From contig NZ_FPCD01000012.1 in assembly GCF_900116865.1 (NCBI RefSeq), positions 1-64,000 on the forward strand: a stretch of 64,000 nucleotides of DNA. Reading direction: 5' to 3'. The notes under the pieces were generated by a model. The model was given only the letters and a program-made list of their open reading frames with translations, did not search any database and was not told where the DNA came from. This document shows positions 1 through 8,593 of this stretch, in pieces. Every line of letters begins with the position of its first letter. Within the stretch, counting starts at the first letter, position 1. The position numbers and the translations under genes were made by a program. The stretch comes from Butyrivibrio sp. M55 (lineage in GTDB: Bacteria; Bacillota; Clostridia; Lachnospirales; Lachnospiraceae).

Positions 1-39
1 TTCAGTCCTTTCTTCTAATGTACCGCACCCTATAACATA

Positions 40-115
40 AATAAAGTGCGTAAGTTAGTGGTTGCTTAACTTACACACTTTATTTTACATTTTCCGGTGT
101 GAATATCTCACACCG
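40..115 (-). terminator. Two hairpins downstream of the first nuclease-fold gene
   Basis: A perfect 8-bp inverted repeat, CGGTGTGA and TCACACCG (95-102 and 108-115), lies 10 bases past the stop codon of the gene ending at 126. A second long hairpin has arms at 40-57 and 67-84, about 17 pairs with one mismatch. Read on the minus strand neither is followed by a strong U tract, so termination is likely but not textbook. Confidence 0.45.
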
Positions 116-125
116 TGTTATTTTA

Positions 126-914
126 TTAAACCAGAGTCTTTTCAATAAGGTTCTTAATGATTCTATCGCTTATTAAAACTCCGCCGGATTCAAAAGTCAG
201 AATCAGCCTATCTCCCGGAAATATACCATTTGATATATATGAATTTATCTTTCGAATTGCTTTCTCAGCATAGACAGAATCATCCATTCTTCCATCGTGT
301 TCCCAGTATATTTCTTTTCCATCTCTCTTTCTAAGGAATGTGAAATCGGGATAGATTGTGCCAACTCCCTTCAATTTTAGCGGGCATTCATACTTATATT
401 CAATTCCCATGTCGTAAAAGCTATCAGCAAGTATTTTCTCAGACTTTGAACGTACACGTTCTCCTTTCTTTGTATAAATCACAGGTACATTTTCAGCAAA
501 CTCTTTCCCGGTATAAGGAATGCTCTTCCATTCACAAAGCCGCTGTTCCCATGGCATTTCAACAGCTTTTACCAGTTCCTTTCTTATGGGATGAAGTTGT
601 TCGTAGATATTCTCAATCTCATTGTCGTTGTATTCTTCCGCAACCTTCTCAATCTGTTTTAATCTTCTGTCTACAAGTCTCTTTACCTTGAGATCATATG
701 ATTTTTGAGCCAATCCCCAAATTATTCCCATGTCATCCTTTTTAATATATGCACCTTCTTTATCGCCCGTACAATGCATATATTGAACATTCTTTTTGGC
801 AGTAGTTATCCTCAATCGCCCATCCGGTGCTTCTATAAGGCGATTATCAACTACATCCTTTATAGAACGCAGTCTTTCCTCCTCTTTTATCAATAAATCT
901 TTTAAACCATGCAT
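126..914 (-). CDS. PD-(D/E)XK nuclease-fold protein of unknown function (copy 1)
   Basis: No named family is recognised. The 262-residue protein aligns along its whole length with the product of 59372-60172. The N-terminal half (about 1-120) is charged and helical, with a conserved QYMHCT segment near residue 44. The C-terminal half carries an apparent restriction-endonuclease-like core: Glu159 in a helix (RSKSEK), the pair PD at 189-190, and EIYWEHDG at 201-208, where the usual E-x-K is E-x-H or E-H-D. Then follow YAEKAIRKI and PGDRLILTFE. The start is supported by GGAGG seven bases before ATG. There is no signal peptide or membrane segment, so it should be cytosolic. Immediately upstream is a 13-unit hairpin array. 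The function is unknown; DNA cleavage or DNA binding is an inference from the fold-like motifs. Confidence 0.7.
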   Translation of the reverse strand: MHGLKDLLIKEEERLRSIKDVVDNRLIEAPDGRLRITTAKKNVQYMHCTGDKEGAYIKKDDMGIIWGLAQKSYDLKVKRLVDRRLKQIEKVAEEYNDNEIENIYEQLHPIRKELVKAVEMPWEQRLCEWKSIPYTGKEFAENVPVIYTKKGERVRSKSEKILADSFYDMGIEYKYECPLKLKGVGTIYPDFTFLRKRDGKEIYWEHDGRMDDSVYAEKAIRKINSYISNGIFPGDRLILTFESGGVLISDRIIKNLIEKTLV

Positions 915-973
915 TGTATTTCCTCCATTACTTGTTTTGAATTATTTGTCTTGAATTGCTTGTTCGCTTTATT

Positions 974-1657
974 CCATGCCTATTTTTGAATTATTCGAAT
1001 TATAGGCAGGGCATTTTCTTTGATTTTTCCTGCCTTCTTTTCGATTATTCGAATTATAGGCAGGGCATTTACTCTGTTTTCTCCTGCCTCTTTTTCGATT
1101 ATTCGAATTATAGGCAGGGCATTTCCTCGGTTTTTTCCTGCCCCTTTTTCAATTATTCGAATTATAGGCAGGAATTTGCCTTTGATTTTTCCTGCTCTTT
1201 TTTTGATTTTCCGAATTATGAGCAGGATGTTGCCTCTGTTTTTTCCTGCCTCTTTTTCGATTGTGCGAATTATAGGCAGGGCATTTCCTCGGTTTTCTCC
1301 TGCCTCTTTTTCGAATATGCGAATTATAGGCAGGGTATTTCCTTTTATTTTTCCTGCTCTTTTTTGGATTATCTGAATTAGGAGCAGGACATTTCCTCGG
1401 TTTTTTCCTGCCTCTTTTTCGATTATGCGAATTATAGGCAGGACATTTCCTCGGTTTTCTCCTGCCTCTTTTTCGATTGTGCGAATTAGAGGCAGGAATT
1501 TGCCTTTGAATTTTCCTGCCTCTTTTTTGATTTTCTGAATTAGGAGCAGAATGTTGCCTCGGTTTTCTCCTGCCTCCTTTTCAATTATTCAAATTAGAGG
1601 CAGGTTTTTGCCTTGAAATAACCCTGCCTATTTTCTTGAAACAGGAATAACGGCAGG
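974..1657 (-). repeat. 54-bp tandem hairpin array upstream of nuclease-fold gene
   Basis: Arms CCTGCCT and AGGCAGG recur with an exact 54-bp period: right arms start at 1058, 1112, 1166, 1220, 1274, 1328, 1382, 1436, 1490, 1544 and 1598, and each left arm starts 29 bases earlier (first at 1029). Degenerate units flank both ends, giving about 13. Each hairpin has a 7-bp stem and a 22-base loop, often with an inner TTCGA/TCGAA stem. At 1191/1220 and 1353/1382 both arms change together to CCTGCTC and GAGCAGG, which supports real pairing. Read toward the gene, most units contain TATAAT right after the left arm. The 17-19 base linkers fall into a few related types and are not unique spacers. The array ends about 60 bases before the start codon. 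Confidence 0.9.
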
Positions 1658-1775
1658 CATAAAGCGACCAAAAACATCAAAAAGTATTCCTTCATAGTGA
1701 ATTTGAATTGCAGCATGAAATTGACTGCTGATAGAAAAAAGCTCTGCGCGTTCACGCTTGCTTTATAAGAAATCA
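1658..1775. other. Intergenic stretch with no recognised feature
   Basis: Between the hairpin array and the rho-side inverted repeat I see no convincing gene, promoter or repeat. A short open frame on the minus strand overlaps the last hairpins and has no supporting Shine-Dalgarno site. Confidence 0.5.
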
Positions 1776-1803
1776 TTAGGCTGACCGTGACCGATCAGCC
1801 TAA
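1776..1803 (-). terminator. Possible rho transcript terminator hairpin
   Basis: TTAGGCTGA (1776-1784) and TCAGCCTAA (1795-1803) form a perfect 9-bp stem with a 10-base loop, about 90 bases past the rho stop codon. The following minus-strand bases are only moderately U-rich. Confidence 0.5.
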
Positions 1804-1847
1804 TTTATATAGAATCAAACCAATAAATTACATCTAAAAACAGCTCT

Positions 1848-1920
1848 ACTTCTCTACCATTTTAGAAACAACTCTACTTCTCTACCATTTTAGAAACGAA
1901 TCTGCTTCTCTACCATTCTT
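1848..1920 (-). repeat. 28-bp tandem repeat of the rho 3' end
   Basis: The 7-mer ctaccat recurs at 1854, 1882 and 1910, an exact 28-bp period. The copy at 1910 is the last coding part of rho (MVEK); the other two lie directly after the stop codon and repeat the same end-of-gene sequence, including the stop region. Confidence 0.8.
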
Positions 1921-3329
1921 ACGAATTCAGTATTGTTTCTTGTCTTTGAGAAGAGGTTGATGCACTGATCTACTGCATCGTCGGCCTTCATGCCGTTAAA
2001 GCCTTTTCTGAGATTATTGATGGCTGTAAGTTCTTCTCTGTCAAGAAGCAGGTCTTCTCTTCTGGTACTTGACTTCGGAATATTGATGGCAGGGAAAATT
2101 CTCTTTTCCTGAAGCTTTCTGTCAAGAACCATTTCCATGTTACCTGTTCCCTTGAATTCCTCGTAGATAACGTCGTCCATCTTGGAGCCTGTCTCTATAA
2201 GTGCTGTTGCAAGGATTGTAAGGCTTCCGCCCTCTCTCATGTTTCTTGCTGCACCGAAGAATCTCTTAGGCATGTGAAGAGCTGCGGGATCAAGACCACC
2301 TGACAGTGTTCTTCCTGAAGGAGGAACAACGATATTATAAGCTCTTGTAAGTCTTGTTATTGAATCAAGGAGGATAACAACATCCTTTCCGTGCTCAACA
2401 AGTCTCTTAGCTCTCTCCATTACCATCTCTGCTACTCTCTTATGGTGCTCGGGAAGCTCATCAAATGTAGAGTAGATAACTTCTGCATTGGGTCCCTCAA
2501 TTGACTCCTTGATATCTGTAACTTCCTCAGGTCTCTCATCGATAAGAAGAATGATGAGATGAATCTCAGGGCTGTTCTTAAGAACAGACTTTGCAACTTC
2601 CTTAAGAAGTGTTGTCTTACCTGCCTTAGGAGGAGATACGATCATTCCTCTCTGTCCCTTACCGATAGGGCTGATAAGATCCATGATTCTCATTGCAACG
2701 CTGGCACCGGGCTGTTCAAGTCTGATTCTTGAATTAGGGAAAATAGGTGTCATATTCTCAAAGTTCCATCTTCCCATAGCAACTTCGGGCTTGTATCCGT
2801 TTACTGTATCAAGGCGAAGAAGTGCGGCAAACTTATCGGTTTCCTTCTTTGCCCTGCATGTTCCCTTGAGGATATCTCCTGTCTTAAGATTAAACTTTCT
2901 GATAAGACTCGGTGCTACATATACATCGTTCTCACCGGGAAGATAATTCTCACATCTGATGAATCCGTATCCATCCTGCATTATCTCAAGGATTCCGTCA
3001 GCGCTGTCGCCGTCCAGAACCTCATTTTCGCTTTCTTCTTTTGCCGATGATTCAGGCTTCTTTTCAGCTCTGTCTCTGTCATCAGCGTTATCGTTCTTAT
3101 GACTATGTTCATCCTTCTGAGACTTTACCACGATGTTCTTTTTGCGAGGCTTTGAAACTGCTTCTGTATTCTCTTCAACATCTGCAGCGGAAGATTTCTC
3201 TTTCTCATCAAGTTCGCACATAAGATCGATTATCTCTGATTTTTTCATAGCAGATGCGCCCTTGATTCCTCTCTTCTTGGCAATATCCCTAAGGTCATTA
3301 AGTTTCAGTGTTTCGTATTTCTCTCTCAA
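1890..3329 (-). CDS. rho: Transcription termination factor Rho
   Basis: Hexameric RNA-dependent ATPase that terminates transcription. The 479-residue protein has an N-terminal Rho_N/SAP-like helical segment (about 6-40), a low-complexity charged insertion (about 41-108), the cold-shock-like RNA-binding domain (about 110-175, with GYGFIR), then the RecA-like ATPase with Walker A PPKAGKTT (233-240) and Walker B LIDERPEE (about 262-269). The charged insertion between Rho_N and the RNA-binding domain is common in Firmicutes and Actinobacteria Rho and is thought to add RNA contacts. The gene stands alone between its own terminator region and hflC. The triplicated 28-bp end sequence just past the stop is unusual. 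Confidence 0.97.
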   Translation of the reverse strand: MREKYETLKLNDLRDIAKKRGIKGASAMKKSEIIDLMCELDEKEKSSAADVEENTEAVSKPRKKNIVVKSQKDEHSHKNDNADDRDRAEKKPESSAKEESENEVLDGDSADGILEIMQDGYGFIRCENYLPGENDVYVAPSLIRKFNLKTGDILKGTCRAKKETDKFAALLRLDTVNGYKPEVAMGRWNFENMTPIFPNSRIRLEQPGASVAMRIMDLISPIGKGQRGMIVSPPKAGKTTLLKEVAKSVLKNSPEIHLIILLIDERPEEVTDIKESIEGPNAEVIYSTFDELPEHHKRVAEMVMERAKRLVEHGKDVVILLDSITRLTRAYNIVVPPSGRTLSGGLDPAALHMPKRFFGAARNMREGGSLTILATALIETGSKMDDVIYEEFKGTGNMEMVLDRKLQEKRIFPAINIPKSSTRREDLLLDREELTAINNLRKGFNGMKADDAVDQCINLFSKTRNNTEFVRMVEKQIRF

Positions 3330-3529
3330 ATTTAAACTCCTATCCTCTGCGCACTCAATCGCAAGACTATAAACTATAAAGGTTAAAATAATTAAGTGGG
3401 ATAAACAAACGAATGCGTAACACTACGCGTTTGCTTACGGAATATTTCGTTTTCGATATATGTACCATACACCATATTTTTTTCTATTGCAAGAAAAAAA
3501 TTAAATTAGAAATATTAAATAACTGAAAA

Positions 3530-3555
3530 GCGACCACACAATCAAGTGTGGCCGC
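3530..3555 (-). terminator. Terminator after hflC
   Basis: GCGACCACAC (3530-3539) pairs with GTGTGGCCGC (3546-3555), with one wobble on the minus strand, followed on that strand by TTTTC. It sits 21 bases past the hflC stop. Confidence 0.75.
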
Positions 3556-3575
3556 CGTAAATACACGATACTTAT

Positions 3576-4469
3576 TTAATTAAAATTTCCGTAAAGAATC
3601 TTCGCAAGTTCTGAATTCTTATCAAGAATAAGTGTCTTATTGTCTCCGACAAGTGATTTCTTGATGGCATCAAGACCTCTTATATAGCTGTAAAACTCTG
3701 ACTTTTCTGTTGTATCATATGCCTTGGAAAGTGTCGACATGTAAGCTGACTCTCCTTCAGCCTCAAGCACTGCCGCATCTTTCTCGGCATTTGCTTTTAC
3801 GATCGCAACTTCCTTGTCTGTCTCGTTATGGATCTTCTGAGCTTCGGCATCACCCTGAGCTGTGTAGGATGCTGCGATATTATTTCTCTCTGAGATCATT
3901 CTCTCATAGACAGCCTGCTTGTTGTCATCGGGAAGATCCAAAGCTTTGATCTGAGCCTGTACGACTTCAATTCCGTATCCTGTCATATCTGAATTGGCTT
4001 CATCTGAAATGAGCTTTGTAAGCTGCTCACCTCTTGCCTCAATAACTTCATCCTGAGTCATTGAAGAAATGGCGTTCTTTGTAGCATTGTAAACAGATGC
4101 CTCAATTCGCTCTTCAGCCCTTGCATCTATCGCATTAAGAGTCTGGATGTACTTTACAGGATCTACAACCTTCCATATCACATAAGTATCAGCGATCATA
4201 GATTTTTTATCCTTAGTGATAACATCTGACTTAGGAATATCGTAAAGCACTATCTGTGCGCTGATCGACTGTGTATCATCAATGAAAGGGGTCTTAAAAT
4301 AAAGTCCCGGCTCTTTTGCAAGGCTGATGATCTTACCGAATCTTCTTACGGCAATGTACTCTTTCTGATGAACAACATAAGTTGCGGACAATGCAAGGAA
4401 AGCAAGTACACAAACGATCAGAGCTGTTACTGTTCCGATAATCTTACCTTTATTATTAGTTTTCTCCAT
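3576..4469 (-). CDS. hflC: HflC-like SPFH membrane protease modulator
   Basis: Stomatin/prohibitin-family protein that normally forms the HflKC cage around the FtsH protease. It has one N-terminal membrane segment (about 10-33) with the rest outside the membrane, an SPFH domain (YIAVRRFGKII...GLYFKTPFID), and an alanine/glutamate-rich coiled coil with repeated AEA-type heptads near 205-245. The start is set at ATG 4469, preceded by GGAGGGG eight bases upstream; a longer in-frame start lacks this. It overlaps the hflK stop by 14 bases, so the two are translated together. No ftsH lies nearby. Confidence 0.9.
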   Translation of the reverse strand: MEKTNNKGKIIGTVTALIVCVLAFLALSATYVVHQKEYIAVRRFGKIISLAKEPGLYFKTPFIDDTQSISAQIVLYDIPKSDVITKDKKSMIADTYVIWKVVDPVKYIQTLNAIDARAEERIEASVYNATKNAISSMTQDEVIEARGEQLTKLISDEANSDMTGYGIEVVQAQIKALDLPDDNKQAVYERMISERNNIAASYTAQGDAEAQKIHNETDKEVAIVKANAEKDAAVLEAEGESAYMSTLSKAYDTTEKSEFYSYIRGLDAIKKSLVGDNKTLILDKNSELAKILYGNFN

Positions 4470-5403
4470 CTTTTGCCCCTCCTTCAACAGAATTAAAACT
4501 TTCCAGAGGAAGCATTTCCTGTGTCTTTCCGTCTGTGATAATAACCTTAAGTTCGGGAAGGATATCTTCCATTGTCTCGTAGAACAGTCTCTTCTTGGTT
4601 ATGTATGGCTGAAGCTTGTACTGCTCATACATCTCATTGAATCTTGCAACCTGTCCTTCGGCTTCCGCAATTCTGGACTCTTTCTTTGCAACAGCATCCT
4701 GAACGATCTTATCTGCCGTAGCTTCTGCCTTGGGAAGCTCTTCGCTCTGATACTTCTTGGCATTGTTTATAGCTGTCTCTTTGCCCTGCTTGGCTGTTTC
4801 AACAGACTTAAATGCCTGAACGATCTCCTCTGTGGGCGGCTCTGCATCCTGTACAGAAAGATTTACCACCATAAGTCCTATGTCCTTATTGGTAAGTTCG
4901 CCCTGAAGTTTTTCTTTTACTTCTGCCTGGATCTGTCCCTTTGCCGTTGTAATTACATCATCAACAGGATAATTTACAACCGTGTTTCTGATGCATGACA
5001 GAGCCATGTTCTTCATTACAACTTCGGGATTCTCGCAGTTATAATATGCTGCTACGGGATCACTTACCTTGTATTCAAGGTAGAAGTCAATATCTACAAA
5101 GTTAAAATCTGAAGTGATCATGATTCCTTCATCTTCTACAGTAATGTTCTGTCCATCCTGTATAGTGTAGCCGATACCCACACCATGAGTGGTCATATCA
5201 ATGTGATGAACACTCTGAATAAAAGGAACTTTAAAATAAAGACCTGCAGTGTCAACTCTGACAACCTTACCAAACATTGTAAGGATTGCCTGCTCCTGTT
5301 CCTTAACGGAATAGAAGCTTCCCGTTACCGTAAGCAGTACAAAAACAGCTATAATGCCTACGAGTATGAGCTTGGGATCAAATTTTCTTTTTTTCTTGAT
5401 CAT
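4456..5403 (-). CDS. hflK: HflK-like SPFH membrane protease modulator
   Basis: Partner of HflC in the HflKC complex. After a lysine-rich N terminus there is one membrane helix (LILVGIIAVFVLLTVTGSF, about 10-30), then the SPFH domain (KEQEQAILTMFGKVV, GLYFKVPFIQSVHHIDM) and a long coiled coil (about 200-260) with EAEGQVARFNEMYEQY, typical of HflK. I chose ATG 5403 because GGAG lies six bases before it; alternative in-frame ATGs upstream are too close to that site. The 3' end overlaps hflC. Confidence 0.9.
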   Translation of the reverse strand: MIKKKRKFDPKLILVGIIAVFVLLTVTGSFYSVKEQEQAILTMFGKVVRVDTAGLYFKVPFIQSVHHIDMTTHGVGIGYTIQDGQNITVEDEGIMITSDFNFVDIDFYLEYKVSDPVAAYYNCENPEVVMKNMALSCIRNTVVNYPVDDVITTAKGQIQAEVKEKLQGELTNKDIGLMVVNLSVQDAEPPTEEIVQAFKSVETAKQGKETAINNAKKYQSEELPKAEATADKIVQDAVAKKESRIAEAEGQVARFNEMYEQYKLQPYITKKRLFYETMEDILPELKVIITDGKTQEMLPLESFNSVEGGAKDGEN

Positions 5404-5446
5404 CATTTTCTCCATTCTCATCAAATAATAATCTATGACATAAACA

Positions 5447-5474
5447 GGCACCGTCACAAAACATTGGCGGTGCC
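5447..5474 (-). terminator. Terminator after the purine permease gene
   Basis: GGCACCG (5447-5453) and CGGTGCC (5468-5474) form a 7-bp stem extended by two further pairs. It lies between the permease stop and hflK. The U tract on the minus strand is weak (TGTTTATG). Confidence 0.55.
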
Positions 5475-5496
5475 CGTAGTCAATAATATTATGTCA

Positions 5497-6846
5497 TCAC
5501 TGGAAGTTGGTAATAAGGGCTATTATCCTGAGTACAAAAAGTACAAATACAATCCACATAACAGGGCTTACGTCCTTAGCCTTCTTAACGATAACCTTAA
5601 GGATTACCCATGCAAGAACAGCAAACATAATACCTGTAGCGATTGAATATGAAAGAGGCATCATTACTACCGCAAGGTAAGCACCTACAGAATCAGCGAT
5701 GTCTCCGTCAAACTTAACCTTGGTAACACTCATAAGCATAAGCATTCCGACATAGATAAGTGCGGGAGCCGTTGCAAATGAAGGAATAGCAAGGAATAAC
5801 GGGCTAAGTACAAGTGAAACAAGGAACATCACACCTGTTGTAAGAGCCGTAAGTCCTGTTCTTCCGCCTGCAGCAACGCCTGCGCTTGACTCTACGAAAC
5901 TTGTGATGGTTGATGTACCGAGAACGGCACCTGCTGTTGTTCCTACGGCGTCGGCAAGAAATACCTGTCCGACTCTGGGAAGATTACCGTCCTTATCAAG
6001 AAGGCCCGCCTTATCGGCAACACCTACGACTGTTCCGACCGTATCAAAAAGATCTACATACAGGAAGCTGAATGTAATTGCAAGGAACTGAATGAGATGT
6101 GATGCCGCCCAGCCGAAATTAAGCTTGAACGCTGTCTCAGAAATCGCTCCGAGCTGAAGTCCCTGTGAAAAATCGGGGAAAAGATTTCCCGCTGTATAAA
6201 CTCCTGCTGCCTGAAGGATCATACCGATTATCCATGTTCCGATAATTCCGATAAGAACGCCGCCCGTTACTTTGTAATGAACAAGCGCAGCTATCAGGAT
6301 AAGTCCCACAAGTGCAAGCACCATGTCAAGATCGCTGAAGCTTCCGAGTCCTACTACCGTAGCCTCATTTGCAACAATGATATGCGCGTTCTGCATTCCG
6401 ATAAATGCAATGAAAAGACCAATTCCTGCGGAAATACCGAACTTAAGGTTCTGAGGAATACTATTTATAATCTGTTCACGGAATTTGAAAAAAGAAAGAA
6501 TAATAAACAAAAGACCTTCTACAAAAACCGCTGTGAGTGCGATCGTAAAAGGGTTCTCTTCGGCGGCCAGTTCCGAAAGACAAACCGTATATGCAAAATA
6601 TGCATTAAGTCCGAGTCCCGCGGAAAGTCCGATAGGATAATTAGCTAAGAAAGCCATGATAAATGTTGCGATTGCCGATGCGATCGCCGTAGCGACAAAT
6701 ACACCGTTTGCATTCATTACAGTTCCCAGGATATTAGGGTTTACGGCAAGGATATACGCCATAGTAAGGAATGTCGTGACACCTGCAAGTATTTCCCTCT
6801 TCACCGTGGTGTCATGTTCTTTGAGCTTGAAAAACTTCTCCAACAT
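5497..6846 (-). CDS. AzgA-type NCS2 hypoxanthine/guanine permease
   Basis: Proton-coupled nucleobase transporter of the NCS2/NAT superfamily, AzgA branch. The 449-residue protein is almost entirely membrane helices. It starts with the family hallmark FFKLKEHDTTVKREILAGVTTFLTMAYI and contains GLGLNAYFAYTV, FGISAGIGLFIAFIGMQNA, the loop LFDTVGTVVGVADKAGLLDKDG and TTAGAVLGTSTITSFVESSAGVAAGGRTGLTA, all strongly conserved. Length is normal. Substrate is inferred as hypoxanthine, guanine or adenine. The gene follows the CPBP-like gene by 52 bases on the same strand, and no purine riboswitch is visible in that gap. Confidence 0.92.
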   Translation of the reverse strand: MLEKFFKLKEHDTTVKREILAGVTTFLTMAYILAVNPNILGTVMNANGVFVATAIASAIATFIMAFLANYPIGLSAGLGLNAYFAYTVCLSELAAEENPFTIALTAVFVEGLLFIILSFFKFREQIINSIPQNLKFGISAGIGLFIAFIGMQNAHIIVANEATVVGLGSFSDLDMVLALVGLILIAALVHYKVTGGVLIGIIGTWIIGMILQAAGVYTAGNLFPDFSQGLQLGAISETAFKLNFGWAASHLIQFLAITFSFLYVDLFDTVGTVVGVADKAGLLDKDGNLPRVGQVFLADAVGTTAGAVLGTSTITSFVESSAGVAAGGRTGLTALTTGVMFLVSLVLSPLFLAIPSFATAPALIYVGMLMLMSVTKVKFDGDIADSVGAYLAVVMMPLSYSIATGIMFAVLAWVILKVIVKKAKDVSPVMWIVFVLFVLRIIALITNFQ

Positions 6847-6898
6847 ACTTTTTACCTCTCCTTTGCATTATAATGACTATAACCTTTATCAACTCGCA

Positions 6899-7531
6899 TT
6901 ATCTGAAATAGATTCTTGCGAGATCATAAACTGTCTCATATCCGGTGTTATAAACCTCAAAAAGAAACTGTGCCATTATTGAAACATATACATTCTTTGT
7001 AACAAGGTAAACAATTGTAACGGGAAGCGCCATCAATATGAATGTCGTTATTCCGACCAATCCGTGTGCCAATGTTATAGAGCAAAGTAAAAGGCTTGCT
7101 ATTGTCAAAAGTACCATTTTTTTCTTATTGTCAAACAAAATAATCGCTTTTCTATAGAAAAGTCCTTCCGCAACAGGCTTAATTACCATAAACAAAAGGC
7201 ACTTAAGCAAGAGCGGCGCAAGCTCATTTCTGATAGGTATATGAACTATACTGTCATAATATTCACTGTACATTCCGACAACTATTCTTTCCTGGAAAAA
7301 ATATGCCAGCACCATGGCTGCAACCGTCACCATAACGGGAATCCAAAAATTTTTGACTTCACTGAAATTACTGCTCAGTTCTCTGAATGAGAACTGTTTA
7401 TTTATAAAGTAAAAGTATACGATCAGTCCAACGTAAAAAACAAAGAAAAAATAAAATGACTGTTTTTCCCAAATAATTGTTGAAATAATCAGGATCAGTT
7501 CCCAAATAAACGGTATGTATAAGCGTTTCAC
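6899..7531 (-). CDS. CPBP-like membrane protein, degenerate protease motif
   Basis: Multi-helix membrane protein of about 210 residues resembling CPBP/Abi intramembrane metalloproteases. The expected motif EExxxR appears as VAEGLFYRK, with glycine in place of the second glutamate. A later helix has the histidine motif as LAHGLVG. Losing a motif glutamate makes activity doubtful. I chose a GTG start at 7531 because AAAGGAG lies eight bases upstream; the longer frame starts upstream of that site. Family assignment is moderate. Confidence 0.6.
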   Translation of the reverse strand: MKRLYIPFIWELILIISTIIWEKQSFYFFFVFYVGLIVYFYFINKQFSFRELSSNFSEVKNFWIPVMVTVAAMVLAYFFQERIVVGMYSEYYDSIVHIPIRNELAPLLLKCLLFMVIKPVAEGLFYRKAIILFDNKKKMVLLTIASLLLCSITLAHGLVGITTFILMALPVTIVYLVTKNVYVSIMAQFLFEVYNTGYETVYDLARIYFR

Positions 7532-7624
7532 AGCTGTGCTCCTTTGAATGTACAATCAAGCTATATTATAAATATTCCGTATATTTAGGTCAATTTATTT
7601 TTTCTGCCACGCTAACATTAGTCC

Positions 7625-8554
7625 CTAACCGGTCACGAGCCTTCCGATTCGGTCCGAGACACCAATTGTAATTTCCATTCCCGCATTGAAATCAATAGTG
7701 TCATCGATAACGCCGTCAGAGAAAACAACTCCGTTTTCACTCATGTTTGACGTGATCACCAGCTTCTCATTGTCCAATATCTTCCCGAATACTATATCCG
7801 CCTGTGTAAATTTACTCGGATACGGCTCTCTTACCTGGAAGATAAGTTGTCTTGCTCCCCAGTCCGCGTGAAGTTCAGTGACGTAATTAAGGCCAAATGC
7901 TTTGGCAATTCCCACAAACTCTGCCATGATCGACTTGTGCCAGCCTGTCATTCCAAAGCCTGTAGATATGATTATTCCCGATGATGATTGATTTTCAACC
8001 CGGTTACGATAGTTAATGTTATATCTTGCTGAGGTATGATTAGATACTCCGATAAAGAAATCATTTACCGCATATAATACCTGACCATCCTTAGTCTCCA
8101 CTTTTCCCATTGTAACATTTTTTGTATCAAATGTGCCATTAATCACCTTCGGTAGAACTTTACCGATTTCTCCGGTCTCAAAGGGTAAAAGAACTCCGTC
8201 CCACCTCGCGGGATCGGGATTTACGCCGATCAGAGGCTGTCCGTCCAGATACTTCATGGCATTTGCGACAAGCCCGTCCTGACCGACCGCTATCACGATG
8301 TCATCTTTTCCAAAGATCATGTTGGGAAGATACTCTCTGTCGATCTCCTGAAGTCTTGCACAGGGGCGAATCAGGTTTCTGATATTTTCAAGAGCCGCAT
8401 TATAGGTCTTGTCTTCTCTCTCGTAGTCGGAGAAATCGGCTCCAAGGTGCTCGATGTAGAACCTTGCCTGCTCTACGGTGTTATATCTTCTCTTAAGTTC
8501 TTCATATCTTGTGCGGCGTTTTATCAAAACAACCTTATTCATTCCCCTGTCCAT
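7625..8554 (-). CDS. NAD kinase-like protein (ATP-NAD kinase fold)
   Basis: Likely member of the NAD kinase/diacylglycerol kinase superfamily. The family GGDGT loop appears as GQDGLVAN (about 105-112), followed by PLIGVNPDP, matching the NAD kinase strand with the substrate-binding Asn-x-Asp. The C-terminal beta domain has NDFFIGVSNHTSARYNI, corresponding to NAD kinase NE motifs, and SSGIIISTGFGMTGW, corresponding to the GSTAY region. At 309 residues it is slightly longer than NAD kinase. The altered GGDG loop means the substrate may differ. The start has GGAGG five bases upstream. It sits 39 bases after the SPFH gene and is probably cotranscribed with it. Confidence 0.7.
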   Translation of the reverse strand: MDRGMNKVVLIKRRTRYEELKRRYNTVEQARFYIEHLGADFSDYEREDKTYNAALENIRNLIRPCARLQEIDREYLPNMIFGKDDIVIAVGQDGLVANAMKYLDGQPLIGVNPDPARWDGVLLPFETGEIGKVLPKVINGTFDTKNVTMGKVETKDGQVLYAVNDFFIGVSNHTSARYNINYRNRVENQSSSGIIISTGFGMTGWHKSIMAEFVGIAKAFGLNYVTELHADWGARQLIFQVREPYPSKFTQADIVFGKILDNEKLVITSNMSENGVVFSDGVIDDTIDFNAGMEITIGVSDRIGRLVTG

Positions 8555-8593
8555 AGTGACCTCCGTTTTATGAGTATCTCGTTAGATTACCGA

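Noticed and set aside
956-1381. Plus-strand open frame with an 18-residue repeat across the hairpin array
   Set aside because: The 54-bp period is a multiple of three, so any open frame repeats. It has no good start or ribosome site, and both-arm compensatory changes fit a nucleic-acid structure better than a protein.
974-1657. CRISPR array
   Set aside because: The intervening segments are related to each other and not unique spacers, and no cas gene is present.
6847-6898. Purine riboswitch before the AzgA gene
   Set aside because: Only 52 bases are available and the conserved three-way junction sequence is not seen.
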